Source of the DNA: Rhodobacter sp.
Lineage (GTDB): Bacteria; Pseudomonadota; Alphaproteobacteria; Rhodobacterales; Rhodobacteraceae
Length of the DNA: 64,000 nt
Direction of reading: 5' to 3'
NCBI GenBank assembly: GCA_027490955.1
Contig: JAIXXB010000015.1
Location: forward strand, 1 to 64,000
Shown here in pieces: positions 35,831 to 44,375 of this stretch. Both the position numbers and the translations under genes were made by a program. How positions within the stretch are numbered: the first letter of the stretch is position 1; every line of letters begins with the position of its first letter. The notes below the pieces were generated by a model. It had not been told where the DNA came from. It searched no databases and worked only from the letters and a program-made list of their open reading frames with translations.

Positions 35831-37834
35831 TCATTCAAACTCCAAAATCACTTCGTCCACCTTCAGGCTGGCCCCTGCGGCGGCGCGCACCGCTTTGACC
35901 ACGGCTTTGCGTTCGGCCTTTAGGATGTTTTCCATCTTCATCGCCTCGACTGTGGCCAGCGCTTGGCCTTCTTGCACCTCGTCTCCCACGGCCACCAACA
36001 CATTGGTCACCAAACCCGGCATGGGGCAAAGCAGGAATTTCGACGTGTCAGGCGGGGTTTTTTCCAGCATCAATTTGGCCAATTCGGCCTGACGCGGGGT
36101 GCGCACATGGCATTTCAAATCTGCCCCGCGCAGGCGCAAACGGAAGCCGCCCGATATCTTGGCCACCTTCATCACCAAAGGGCTGCCATCGACCATCAAT
36201 CTGGCCAAAGGCTGGCCCGGTGTCCAATCTGATGCGACGCGCACCACCGCACCTTGCGCGAAATGCACCGATGATCCCTCGTGATCGGCTGCGATTTTCA
36301 CTGTATGTTCGGTGCCTTGCAGGCTGACAACCCAGTCGTCGCCCACGCGGCGGGTGTGGTTGTCCATCGTGCCCGACACTTTGGTGCGGCGAATTTCCGC
36401 CACGCGGTTCATCGCAGCAGCAGCAGCGGCCACCCGCAGAACTGTGCCCTGATCCAATGTCGCGCCTTGAAAGCCGTCAGGGTATTCTTCGGCGATAAAG
36501 GCCGTGGTGATATTGCCCGCAATGAATCGCGGATGATCCATCACCGCCCCAACGAAAGGCAGGTTATGGCCAATGCCTTCCACTTCGAACGTGTCCAGCG
36601 CGATGCGCATCTCGTCAATCGCGCCCGTGCGGGTGGGCGCCCAAGTGCACAGCTTGGCAATCATTGGGTCATAGAACATCGAAATCTCGCCGCCCTCGAA
36701 CACGCCCGTGTCGTTGCGCACAATCCCGCCCGTGGCGGTGGCCCCTTCGGCAGGGGGGCGATAGCGCGTCAAGCGGCCGATGGAGGGAAGGAAATTGCGA
36801 TAAGGGTCTTCGGCATAAAGGCGGCTTTCCATGGCCCAGCCGTTGATTTTCAAATCCGATTGCGCAAAGGGCAGCTTTTCCCCTGCCGCCACGCGGATCA
36901 TCTGTTCCACCAAATCCACGCCCGTAATCAATTCGGTCACAGGATGTTCCACCTGCAAGCGCGTGTTCATTTCCAGAAAATAGAAATTGCGCGCGCCATC
37001 TACGATAAACTCGACAGTTCCTGCGCTGGTATATCCCACGGCCCGCGCAAGGGCGCAGGCCTGCTCGCCCATAGCTTTGCGCGTGGCCTCGTCCAAAAAG
37101 GGGCTTGGGGCCTCTTCGATCACCTTTTGATTGCGGCGCTGGATAGAACATTCGCGCTCGTGCAGATAGACGATATTGCCGTGCTTGTCCGCCAGCACCT
37201 GAATTTCAATATGGCGCGGCTGCGTGACAAATTTTTCAATGAAAATGCGGTCATCGCCAAAACTTGCCGCCGCCTCGTTTTTGGATGATCCAAAGCCTTC
37301 GCGCGCCTCGGCATCATTGTAGGCAATGCGCATCCCCTTGCCACCGCCACCTGCCGAGGCTTTGATCATCACAGGGTATCCGATTTGTGCGGCAATGCGC
37401 GCCGCCTCCTCCGCATCGGCAATCAGCCCCATATGGCCGGGCACGGTCGAAACACCCGCCTCTTGCGCGATTTTCTTGGACGTAATCTTATCGCCCATCG
37501 CTTCGATCGCGGGGGATGGCGGGCCGATAAAGGCCACGCCAGCGGCCTCTAGCGCGGCGGCGAAATTCATGTTTTCCGACAAAAACCCATAGCCTGGATG
37601 CACGGCCTCGGCCCCTGTCGCCTTGATCGCGGCCATGATCTTTTCGATCACGATATAGCTTTGCGCCGCAGGCGAGGCCCCGATATGCACCGCCTCATCG
37701 GCCATTTTCACATGCAGCGCGCCGCGGTCGGCATCCGAATAGACCGCCACAGTTTTGATACCCATTTTGCGGGCAGTTTTGATGACGCGGCAGGCAATCT
37801 CGCCCCGATTGGCGATGAGGATTTTCTTAAACAT
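35831..37834 (-). CDS. pccA: Propionyl-CoA carboxylase alpha subunit (biotin carboxylase/biotin carrier)
   Basis: Carboxylates biotin with ATP and carries it for propionyl-CoA carboxylation. It has 667 residues. The biotin carboxylase start is KKILIANRGEIACRVIKTARK. The ATP-grasp region has KASAGGGGKGMRIAY, then ECSIQRRNQKVIEEAP, MNTRLQVEHPVTE, and SRLYAEDPYRNFLPSIG. The C-terminal biotinyl domain has EAMKMEN with the target lysine. AGGAGC precedes the ATG at 37834. A strong hairpin lies in the leader. It pairs with PccB from 39801-41327. Confidence 0.97.
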   Translation of the reverse strand: MFKKILIANRGEIACRVIKTARKMGIKTVAVYSDADRGALHVKMADEAVHIGASPAAQSYIVIEKIMAAIKATGAEAVHPGYGFLSENMNFAAALEAAGVAFIGPPSPAIEAMGDKITSKKIAQEAGVSTVPGHMGLIADAEEAARIAAQIGYPVMIKASAGGGGKGMRIAYNDAEAREGFGSSKNEAAASFGDDRIFIEKFVTQPRHIEIQVLADKHGNIVYLHERECSIQRRNQKVIEEAPSPFLDEATRKAMGEQACALARAVGYTSAGTVEFIVDGARNFYFLEMNTRLQVEHPVTELITGVDLVEQMIRVAAGEKLPFAQSDLKINGWAMESRLYAEDPYRNFLPSIGRLTRYRPPAEGATATGGIVRNDTGVFEGGEISMFYDPMIAKLCTWAPTRTGAIDEMRIALDTFEVEGIGHNLPFVGAVMDHPRFIAGNITTAFIAEEYPDGFQGATLDQGTVLRVAAAAAAMNRVAEIRRTKVSGTMDNHTRRVGDDWVVSLQGTEHTVKIAADHEGSSVHFAQGAVVRVASDWTPGQPLARLMVDGSPLVMKVAKISGGFRLRLRGADLKCHVRTPRQAELAKLMLEKTPPDTSKFLLCPMPGLVTNVLVAVGDEVQEGQALATVEAMKMENILKAERKAVVKAVRAAAGASLKVDEVILEFE

Positions 37835-37852
37835 GGGCAAGCTCCTGATAGG

Positions 37853-37878
37853 GCCACGGGCGGGCCAAAGCCCGTGGC
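37853..37878 (-). other. Hairpin in the pccA leader
   Basis: A perfect 9-bp stem (GCCACGGGC and GCCCGTGGC) encloses TTTGGCCC on the pccA strand and ends about 19 bases before the ATG, directly upstream of the ribosome-binding site. No T-run follows. It may protect or attenuate the mRNA between the small lipoprotein gene and pccA. Confidence 0.6.
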
Positions 37879-37968
37879 AAAATGCGCTGCGCAACGGCAA
37901 AAAGGGCCAAGCGGGCAGGCAGCCCGTTTGACCCTAATTGCACAGCAGGCCCGAAGGCCGAAATTATG

Positions 37969-38172
37969 TTAGTATCGCGCGCCGCAAACCCGAACATCGT
38001 CGCAGACTGTGCCGAACAAGCCGCCCAGAACTGCGCCCGTGTAGATATTGCCGCCCGTAACGGATGTAAGCGCCGCGCCAACGCCCGCGCCCAACAGGCC
38101 GCGCTGCACGTCATTTTCCATACAAGCTGTAAGCGGCATGGCCAAAAGGCCAAGCACGATGATTTTCCGCAT
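37969..38172 (-). CDS. Small lipoprotein with glycine-rich repeat
   Basis: A 67-residue lipoprotein. The signal sequence MRKIIVLGLLAMPLTAC has a lipobox (L-T-A-C) with the lipidated Cys at 17. The mature part has a glycine-zipper-like stretch (GLLGAGVGAALTSVTGGNIYTGAVLGGLFG) and two more cysteines (TVCDDVRVC). The function is unknown. It lies between two hypothetical genes and pccA in the propionyl-CoA cluster. Confidence 0.85.
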   Translation of the reverse strand: MRKIIVLGLLAMPLTACMENDVQRGLLGAGVGAALTSVTGGNIYTGAVLGGLFGTVCDDVRVCGARY

Positions 38173-38461
38173 GATATGCCTCGATCGTTTGTTGTTATTG
38201 AATACAACTCTACAGAATCTCTGGCCCTATGGGAAGAATTTTCTGCATCCAGCCTGCGCGAAAAAAATGACCCAACCCGTAATGGGCTGGGCCAGTTTGA
38301 AGGGAAGGTATCACAAGGAAAACCCTTGGTCACGTCAAGGGTGGCAATGCATGCCGCAATGGACATGGGATTAACTTCGGGCAAGCCTGCGGCAGGCGCA
38401 ATTGGCAATATGTCGCAGTTCGCGCCTTGCGCCAAAACGTGCCGATCAGTCTTGCCCGCCT

Positions 38462-38866
38462 TCATGCCTCGTCATCCTCGTCATCATCCCAATCGGAAAA
38501 ATCCATTGGTTCGGCATCTTCGGCAAAAACTTCGGGAAACGAGACGGCGGCGCGTTTGACATCAATGCGCAGCATCGCCTCATAGCTGGCAGGGTCAAAT
38601 GGGTCTTCGGCAGGAACAACTTCGCGCCCCAACAGCCAAGACAGGCGGCCCGCATCCAAATTGCCGCGCTCGAAGGGCTCTTCGCCAAACTGCGCCCAAA
38701 GCGCCGCCATAAAGCCCGCATCGGCCAATTTATCGGCATGTTTGCGGTCTGCATACCGCTCGCGCCGCACCAATTTGGTTGGCCCATCTTTGTGGTTGGC
38801 CCGCCGAATGGTGAATTGATAATCTGATCCGGGCAAACGCCCGGGAAATCCGCGATGTTTTAACAT
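38462..38866 (-). CDS. Conserved-looking hypothetical protein with acidic tail
   Basis: A 134-residue soluble protein, family not recognised. It has a basic N-terminal third (SDYQFTIRRANHKDGPTKLVRRERYADRKHADKLAD), a middle helical part, and a strongly acidic C-terminus (DFSDWDDDEDDEA). It lies in the pccB-pccA interval on the same strand. Codon use is like neighbouring genes, supporting that it is real. The 289 bases downstream to the lipoprotein gene hold nothing recognisable. Confidence 0.6.
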   Translation of the reverse strand: MLKHRGFPGRLPGSDYQFTIRRANHKDGPTKLVRRERYADRKHADKLADAGFMAALWAQFGEEPFERGNLDAGRLSWLLGREVVPAEDPFDPASYEAMLRIDVKRAAVSFPEVFAEDAEPMDFSDWDDDEDDEA

Positions 38867-39413
38867 ATCTGCCCTCTTTGCCTGCGCAGCACATGGCCTG
38901 CTTGCGCTGGGGCGGTGCTGTCACAAAGCGCGCGCGCGCTCAAGGGCGGGTTCAGCGCGGCGCAGGCCCGCTTGCGCGCAAGGCTGCGTTGTTGGGGGGC
39001 AATCAGGGGAGCGATTGTGCGCTGGGCCAATGGTTGAAAAAAGGCGGGCGCGGCCACAACGGCCATCTGCGCCCGCCTAATGCCAAAGCTTCCCTTCTGC
39101 GCGCCGCTTTTATTGGCGGCTTGCGCATTGGGCCGCGCCTGCAAACGCAGCCCTCCAATCTGGCGCGCCCGCGCTATGTCCCAGCGCGGCGCGGCTATCG
39201 GGTTGGAAACTGTGCAATTCTGTGCTGCTCGACACGATCTAGTCCAATTAGTCCATTTTCTTGCGGGGGGCGTGCTTGCTGCCACCCCCTTCACCGAGGG
39301 ATAGGCGGCTTGGGGCCCGCCTGCATGAAGTTTACCGCATAATGTTCCAAAATCAAAAGAAAAAATGAAATTTTCTTTTGTTACCAGATTGGAAACTATA
39401 TCCTGTGGGTGCA
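38867..39413. other. Gap without convincing gene
   Basis: These 547 bases lie upstream of the 134-residue protein. Frames open on both strands, but none has a credible start, a motif or a compositional bias. Near the left-hand end of the next gene lies an AT-only inverted repeat (CAAAAGAAAA and TTTTCTTTTG, about 39355-39381), which is too AT-rich to act alone as a stable terminator. Confidence 0.5.
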
Positions 39414-39791
39414 TCAAAAAATCTCTCTACTGCAAGTAGAGCCAGCGATGGAAAAGGTTTCAAAATACTGTGTCGCCTCTGGGTCCGACACGCCAAATTC
39501 CACCGCACGATCCGCGATAGAAACCAAGACCAAAGGCGCGGAGTTGCCCTTTTGGGCCAAAGTGGCGATGACATAGCTTTCGCACAGCGCCACCAAATCG
39601 GTCTCTGCCGCCTCATAGCTGACAGTCCCGCCATTTTTGGCAATGGCAGGGGCAACAAAGCGAAAGCGCGGCGCAGGCCCGTTTGGCCCTTGGCTGTTCC
39701 AAATAATGTCCAGCAGTGTCACCGCTTGGCCCGATGGCACCGCAATCGCCGTCCCATCGCCCGCAGTTATGTCAAGTGTGCCTTGTTCCAT
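39414..39791 (-). CDS. Small conserved-type protein downstream of pccB (possibly DUF6497)
   Basis: A 125-residue protein that starts ten bases after pccB. It contains AIAVPSGQAVTLLDIIWNSQGPNG and APRFRFVAPAIAKNGG, with two cysteines (LCESYV and STCSREIF). From memory this resembles a family (DUF6497) seen downstream of pccB in Rhodobacteraceae; that assignment is uncertain. AGGTGG lies before the ATG at 39791; a GTG three codons upstream is possible. The function is unknown. Confidence 0.7.
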   Translation of the reverse strand: MEQGTLDITAGDGTAIAVPSGQAVTLLDIIWNSQGPNGPAPRFRFVAPAIAKNGGTVSYEAAETDLVALCESYVIATLAQKGNSAPLVLVSIADRAVEFGVSDPEATQYFETFSIAGSTCSREIF

Positions 39792-39800
39792 CGCGTCCAC

Positions 39801-41327
39801 CTACAGCGGAATATTGTCGTGTTTTTTCCACGGGTTCGCCAGCTTTTTGCCGCGCAGGCTGGCAAAGGCGCGCGCCACGCGGCGGCGCGTGGAATGGGGG
39901 CGGATCACCTCGTCGATAAAGCCCTTTTCGGCGGCAACAAAGGGGTTGGCGAACCGATCTTCATATTCTTGCGCCAGCCGCGCAATCTCGGCTGCATCTT
40001 TTCCGCGATGGATGATTTCCGTTGCCCCTTTCGCGCCCATCACCGCCACTTCGGCGGTGGGCCACGCATAGTTGAAATCACCGCGCAGCGGTTTGCTGGA
40101 CATCACCACATAGGCCCCGCCATAGGCTTTGCGGGTGATGACTGTCACCTTTGGCACAGTCGCCTCACCATAGGCGAACAGCAGTTTCGCGCCATGTTTA
40201 ATCACCCCGCCCAGTTCTTGCTGCACACCTGGCAAAAAGCCTGGCACATCAACCAGCGTCAAAATGGGGATTTCAAACGCATCGCAAAACCGCACAAACC
40301 GCGCCGCCTTGCGCGAAGAGTCAATATCAAGGCAGCCCGCCAGCACCATCGGCTGATTGGCCACAACCCCCACAGTTTGCCCTTCAATCCGCACAAAGCC
40401 CGTGATGATATTGGCGGCAAATTCGCGCTGAATTTCAAAGAAATCGCCCTCATCGGCAACTTTCAGCACCAATTCCTTCATGTCATAGGGCTGGTTGGGA
40501 TTATCAGGGATCAGCGTGTCAAGGCTGGGCTCCAGCCGCGCGGGGTCGTCAAAGAACGGGCGCACAGGGGCCTTTTCGCGGTTGTTCAGGGGCAGAAAAT
40601 CGATCAGGCGGCGCACTTCGGCCAATGCCTCGACATCGTTTTCAAAGGCCCCATCGGCCACCGAAGATTTCTTGGTATGCGTGGCCGTTCCGCCCAATTC
40701 ATCTGCCGAAACCGCCTCGTTCGTGACAGTTTTCACCACATCAGGCCCCGTGACAAACATATAGCTGCTGTCTTTCACCATGAAGATAAAATCGGTCATC
40801 GCGGGCGAATACACCGCCCCGCCCGCGCAAGGCCCCATGATCAGGCTGATCTGCGGCACGACGCCCGATGCCATGATATTGCGCTGAAACACCTCGGCAT
40901 AGCCTGCAAGGCTGGCCACGCCTTCTTGGATGCGCGCGCCGCCGCTGTCGGCAATACCCACAATCGGCGCGCCGTTTTGAATGGCCATATCCATGATTTT
41001 GCAAATCTTTTTGGAATGGGTTTCCGACAAAGACCCGCCAAAAACTGTGAAATCTTGCGCATAGACATAGATCATCCGCCCATTCACAGTGCCCCAGCCC
41101 GTGACCACCCCGTCACCTGCGGGGCGTTCGGCCTCCATGCCAAAATCCGTGCAGCGATGGGTGACAAACATGTCAAACTCTTCAAAGCTGCCCTCATCCA
41201 TCAGCAATTCGATCCGCTCGCGCGCGGTCAGTTTGCCCTTGGCATGCTGGGCCTCGATGCGCCGCGCGCCGCCACCCAGCCGCGCCACTTCGCGCCGCGC
41301 TTCCAGCTGTTCTAGGATGTCTTTCAT
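39801..41327 (-). CDS. pccB: Propionyl-CoA carboxylase beta subunit
   Basis: Carboxyltransferase that makes methylmalonyl-CoA from propionyl-CoA with biotin-CO2 supplied by PccA. It has 508 residues. Family marks include [50 protein letters not shown], and near the C-terminus [13 protein letters not shown] and [15 protein letters not shown]. The oxyanion-hole glycines are in place. The ATG at 41327 has AAAGGGGG upstream. PccR-type TTTGCAAA-like elements lie 70-110 bases upstream at 41398-41437, suggesting control by PccR. Confidence 0.97.
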   Translation of the reverse strand: MKDILEQLEARREVARLGGGARRIEAQHAKGKLTARERIELLMDEGSFEEFDMFVTHRCTDFGMEAERPAGDGVVTGWGTVNGRMIYVYAQDFTVFGGSLSETHSKKICKIMDMAIQNGAPIVGIADSGGARIQEGVASLAGYAEVFQRNIMASGVVPQISLIMGPCAGGAVYSPAMTDFIFMVKDSSYMFVTGPDVVKTVTNEAVSADELGGTATHTKKSSVADGAFENDVEALAEVRRLIDFLPLNNREKAPVRPFFDDPARLEPSLDTLIPDNPNQPYDMKELVLKVADEGDFFEIQREFAANIITGFVRIEGQTVGVVANQPMVLAGCLDIDSSRKAARFVRFCDAFEIPILTLVDVPGFLPGVQQELGGVIKHGAKLLFAYGEATVPKVTVITRKAYGGAYVVMSSKPLRGDFNYAWPTAEVAVMGAKGATEIIHRGKDAAEIARLAQEYEDRFANPFVAAEKGFIDEVIRPHSTRRRVARAFASLRGKKLANPWKKHDNIPL

Positions 41328-41397
41328 GGCAGCCCCCTTTGGCAATTTCACCGACCATACTGGCCAATCGCCCCATGGCAAAGCGCAATTCGGTAAA

Positions 41398-41437
41398 TTT
41401 GCAAACAGTTGGCAGCAGTGCATCTGCAAACTGCAAA
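41398..41437 (-). promoter_or_regulatory. Candidate PccR/ScfR binding region before pccB
   Basis: A perfect TTTGCAAA at 41398-41405 is followed by two near copies, TCTGCAAA (41423-41430) and ACTGCAAA (41430-41437). TTTGCAAA is the published core of the PccR/ScfR operator in Rhodobacter. The region lies between divergent pccB and the MFS gene. Confidence 0.75.
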
Positions 41438-41593
41438 CCTGCTAATTTCCTGCCCCCTTGGCTTTGCCCGCGCCCTGCACTAAAGCTGGCGCATTGCTCT
41501 TGCGCGCTGCAAGGCCCCGACCCTTTGCCCATCCGCTATGTGGGCCGCAGTGGCCTTGGCGCGTCATATACCTTATAAAAATAGGCCCATTCT

Positions 41594-42784
41594 GTGACCA
41601 CGTCTGTGTTTCTCAACCGCGCGACCCCGCCCAGCATCATCACCCTTACCCTGCTTGCGGGTGTATCGGCCCTGTCGATGAATATATTTCTGCCGTCTTT
41701 GCCGATGATGGCGCAGTATTTTGGCGTGCCTTACGGGGTGATGCAGCAATCGGTCTCGCTCTATCTTGCGCTCTCTGCCGTGTTGCAAATTCTGATCGGC
41801 CCGCTGTCAGACCGCTATGGCCGCCGCCCCATCATGCTGGGCGCATTGGTGCTGTTTTTGATCGCCACGCTGGGCACTATTCTGGCCCCCACGGCGGGCA
41901 TATTCCTTGGCTTTCGGATGATGCAGGCGGTTGTGGCCACCGGAGTGGTGCTGTCGCGCGCCATTGTGCGCGATATGGTGTCCGATGCCCGCGCCGCATC
42001 TATGATCGCCTATGTCACCATGGGCATGTCCATTGTGCCGATGATTGGCCCTAGCATCGGCGGCCTGTTGGACGAGGCATTTGGCTGGCAGGCAAGCTTT
42101 GGCTTTTTGGGGATATGCGGCGCGCTGGTGCTGGCACTCAGCTATGCCGATCTGGGCGAGACGCATGCCCCCAGCAACATCAGCCTTGCCGCGCAGTTTC
42201 GCCTTTATCCGCGCCTGCTGACCTCGCTGCGGTTTTGGGGCTATGCGGGGGCGGCGGCCTTTGCCTCGGGCGCGTTCTTTGCGGCACTTGGCGGCGCGCC
42301 CTATGTGGCCAGCGCTGTCTTTGGCCTGACCCCTGCGCAAACGGGGCTGTATTTTGCCCTGATTGCAGTGGGCTATGCGCTGGGCAACTTTTTGGCAGGG
42401 CGCTATTCGGTGCGTATCGGCATGAATGGCATGGTGGTGCTGGGCGCGCTGATTGGCGTGGCGGCGATGGCGGCCTTGGCCATGGTCACGCTGGCGGGCC
42501 AATCGGGCGCGGCGGTGTTCTTTGGTCTGATGTCGCTGATCGGGGTGGGCAATGGCATTGCCCTGCCCTCGGCCAATGCGGGCATCCTCTCGGCGCGGCC
42601 AGATTTGGCTGGCTCTGCCTCTGGTCTTGGCGGGGCCGTGATGATGGCAGGCGGGGCAGGGCTTGCTGCGCTGGCAGGGGCAGTTCTGCACCAAGGCACG
42701 GGCGAAATGCCCTTGGTCTTGGTCATGCTCGGCTCTGCCAGCGCGTCAGTTTTGTGCATTTTGGGTGTGATGCGCCTGCGCTAA
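41594..42784 (+). CDS. Bcr/CflA-family multidrug efflux MFS transporter
   Basis: A 396-residue membrane protein with twelve predicted helices and the drug:H+ antiporter motif A, LSDRYGRRPIMLGA, after helix 2. The N-terminal FLPSLPMMAQYFGV and helix-5 region MIGPSIGGLL fit the Bcr/CflA group. It is divergent from pccB and reads toward pccR. It starts at a GTG (41594), as no ATG is nearby. Position suggests it might export an acid or CoA-related by-product, but this is inference. It may instead be a general efflux pump. Confidence 0.88.
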   Translation: MTTSVFLNRATPPSIITLTLLAGVSALSMNIFLPSLPMMAQYFGVPYGVMQQSVSLYLALSAVLQILIGPLSDRYGRRPIMLGALVLFLIATLGTILAPTAGIFLGFRMMQAVVATGVVLSRAIVRDMVSDARAASMIAYVTMGMSIVPMIGPSIGGLLDEAFGWQASFGFLGICGALVLALSYADLGETHAPSNISLAAQFRLYPRLLTSLRFWGYAGAAAFASGAFFAALGGAPYVASAVFGLTPAQTGLYFALIAVGYALGNFLAGRYSVRIGMNGMVVLGALIGVAAMAALAMVTLAGQSGAAVFFGLMSLIGVGNGIALPSANAGILSARPDLAGSASGLGGAVMMAGGAGLAALAGAVLHQGTGEMPLVLVMLGSASASVLCILGVMRLR

Positions 42785-42800
42785 CCGCTTGACGGCGCGG

Positions 42801-42830
42801 GTTTGCAAAGCCAAGCTTGGGTTTGCAAAC
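42801..42830 (+). promoter_or_regulatory. pccR: PccR/ScfR autoregulatory operator
   Basis: Two perfect TTTGCAAA sites (42802-42809 and 42822-42829), 20 bp apart centre to centre, flank the 10-bp palindrome CCAAGCTTGG. The whole 30 bp is nearly one palindrome. It ends 21 bases before the pccR ATG. Confidence 0.85.
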
Positions 42831-42851
42831 TAACCTCGGGCAGGCAGCACC

Positions 42852-44249
42852 ATGGGCGCGCAAAAACTCTATGCAGGGGCCAAATTGCGCGAATTGCGCG
42901 GCCGCGTCGGCCTGACGCAGCGCGCCTTTGCGGGCAAGCTAGGGGTATCTCTGCCCTATCTCAACCAGATGGAAAACAACCACCGCCCCGTATCGGCCGC
43001 AGTGGTGCTGGCGCTTGCATCTGAATTTGGCCTTGATGTGACCGAACTGAACGCGGGCGAGGGCGAGCGTTTGGTGTCCAACATGCGCGAGGCATTGGCC
43101 GACCCTATCTTTGCCAAATCCGCCCCGCCCCTAGCCGATCTGCGCCTTGCCGCAAGTAATGCCCCCGCCCTTGCCCGCGCGTTTTTGGACTTGCACCGCG
43201 CCTACCGCCAAAGCCATGAACGCCTCGCCAGTCTGGACGAAGCCTTGGGCCGCGACGACGCGGCCTCACGCGCCTCCCCATGGGATGAGGTGCGCGATTT
43301 CTTTCACTACTGCGACAATTACGTCGATGCGGTTGACCGCGCCGCCGAACATTTCGCGGCCTCTGCCCCCGCGGGCCAAGACATGCTGATCACCGCCACC
43401 GAGGCCTTGGCCAAACGCGGGATTGAAACCGATTTTTCCACCGATGGCCCGCTGCGCCGCTATGATCCTGCCCAGCGTCGCCTGCACCTTGCCGCCCGCG
43501 CCGCCGCCCCCACCCGCCGCTTTCAGGCGCTGTATCAAGTCGCCCTGCAAACGCAAAACGACCTGATCGAGGCGATGCTGGATCTTGCCCGCTTTCAATC
43601 ACCCGAGGCGCGCGATATCGCCAAAATCGGCATGGCCAATTATTTTGCAGGCGCGGCCCTAATGCCCTACCGCGCCTTTCTGGCCGCCGCGAATGAAATG
43701 CGCCACGATCTGGAACGCCTTGCCGATATGTTCGGCGCCTCTATCGAACAGGTCGCGCACCGCCTGTCCACCCTGCAGCGCCCGGGGGCCAAGGGTGTGC
43801 CCTTTTTCTTTGTGCGTGTCGATCAGGCGGGGACGATCACCAAACGCCATTCGGCCACGCGGTTGCAATTTGCCCGTTTCGGTGGGGCCTGCCCCTTGTG
43901 GAACGTGCACCGCGCCTTTGAAACCCCGGGGCATTTTTTGCGCCAATTGGCCGAAACGCCCGACGGCGTGCGCTATCTGTGCCTTGCGCGCGATGTCTCT
44001 AAACCCGGCGGGGCATACCTTGCCCCCGTGCGCCGCTATGCCATTGGCCTTGGCTGCGAAATTGCCCATGCAGGCGCGCTGGTCTATGCTGATGGGCTCG
44101 ATCTCAAGGGCCGCTGCGATCCGATTGGCATTTCCTGCCGCATCTGCGAGCGCCCCGATTGCCACCAACGCTCTGTCCCCCCGCTGGAGCGTCGCCTATC
44201 GGTCAACCCCGACCAGCGCGGCATCCTGCCCTATGACATCGCACAATAA
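42852..44249 (+). CDS. pccR: Short-chain fatty acyl-CoA regulator PccR (ScfR family)
   Basis: A transcription factor that senses propionyl-CoA-type ligands and controls pcc genes. It has 465 residues. An N-terminal XRE helix-turn-helix (about 8-62: KLRELRGRVGLTQRAFAGKLGVSLPYLNQMENNHR) is followed by an IrrE-like/DUF2083 region. The C-terminal cysteine motif CRICERPDCHQRS is diagnostic for the ScfR group. It is close to pccB and preceded by two TTTGCAAA boxes, so it probably regulates itself and pccB. A terminator follows. Confidence 0.93.
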   Translation: MGAQKLYAGAKLRELRGRVGLTQRAFAGKLGVSLPYLNQMENNHRPVSAAVVLALASEFGLDVTELNAGEGERLVSNMREALADPIFAKSAPPLADLRLAASNAPALARAFLDLHRAYRQSHERLASLDEALGRDDAASRASPWDEVRDFFHYCDNYVDAVDRAAEHFAASAPAGQDMLITATEALAKRGIETDFSTDGPLRRYDPAQRRLHLAARAAAPTRRFQALYQVALQTQNDLIEAMLDLARFQSPEARDIAKIGMANYFAGAALMPYRAFLAAANEMRHDLERLADMFGASIEQVAHRLSTLQRPGAKGVPFFFVRVDQAGTITKRHSATRLQFARFGGACPLWNVHRAFETPGHFLRQLAETPDGVRYLCLARDVSKPGGAYLAPVRRYAIGLGCEIAHAGALVYADGLDLKGRCDPIGISCRICERPDCHQRSVPPLERRLSVNPDQRGILPYDIAQ

Positions 44250-44273
44250 GGGCAAAGAATAACCGCGCCATAC

Positions 44274-44313
44274 CGCCGCGCCAAAGATCTGCGCGCGCGG
44301 CGCTTCTCTTTTT
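44274..44313 (+). terminator. Terminator downstream of pccR
   Basis: An 8-bp GC stem (CGCCGCGC and GCGCGGCG) with a 13-base loop is followed by CTTCTCTTTTT. It begins 25 bases after the pccR stop. Confidence 0.75.
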
Positions 44314-44375
44314 CCCAAATATCCTGGGGGGAGGTTGCTAAAGCTTTGCTTTAGCAACTGGGGGGCTAGCCCCCC
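44303..44375 (+). repeat. Extragenic double-hairpin element, copy B
   Basis: The core CTTCTCTTTTTCCCAAATA leads to TCCTGGGGGG, then a perfect 11-bp hairpin (GTTGCTAAAGC and GCTTTAGCAAC), then GGGGGG-CTAG-CCCCCC. It ends directly at the betA stop codon, between convergent pccR and betA. Copies A and C have the same architecture. Confidence 0.8.

Noticed and set aside
39355-39381. AT-only inverted repeat as a terminator.
   Set aside because: The stem has almost no GC pairs, and a run of T follows only within the stem itself.
38860-39417. Open frames on both strands in the gap before the 134-residue protein gene.
   Set aside because: No credible start, ribosome-binding site or motif; both frames overlap each other.
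39378-41315. A 645-codon + strand frame over pccB.
   Set aside because: pccB on the minus strand has all family motifs; the + frame has shadow-type composition.
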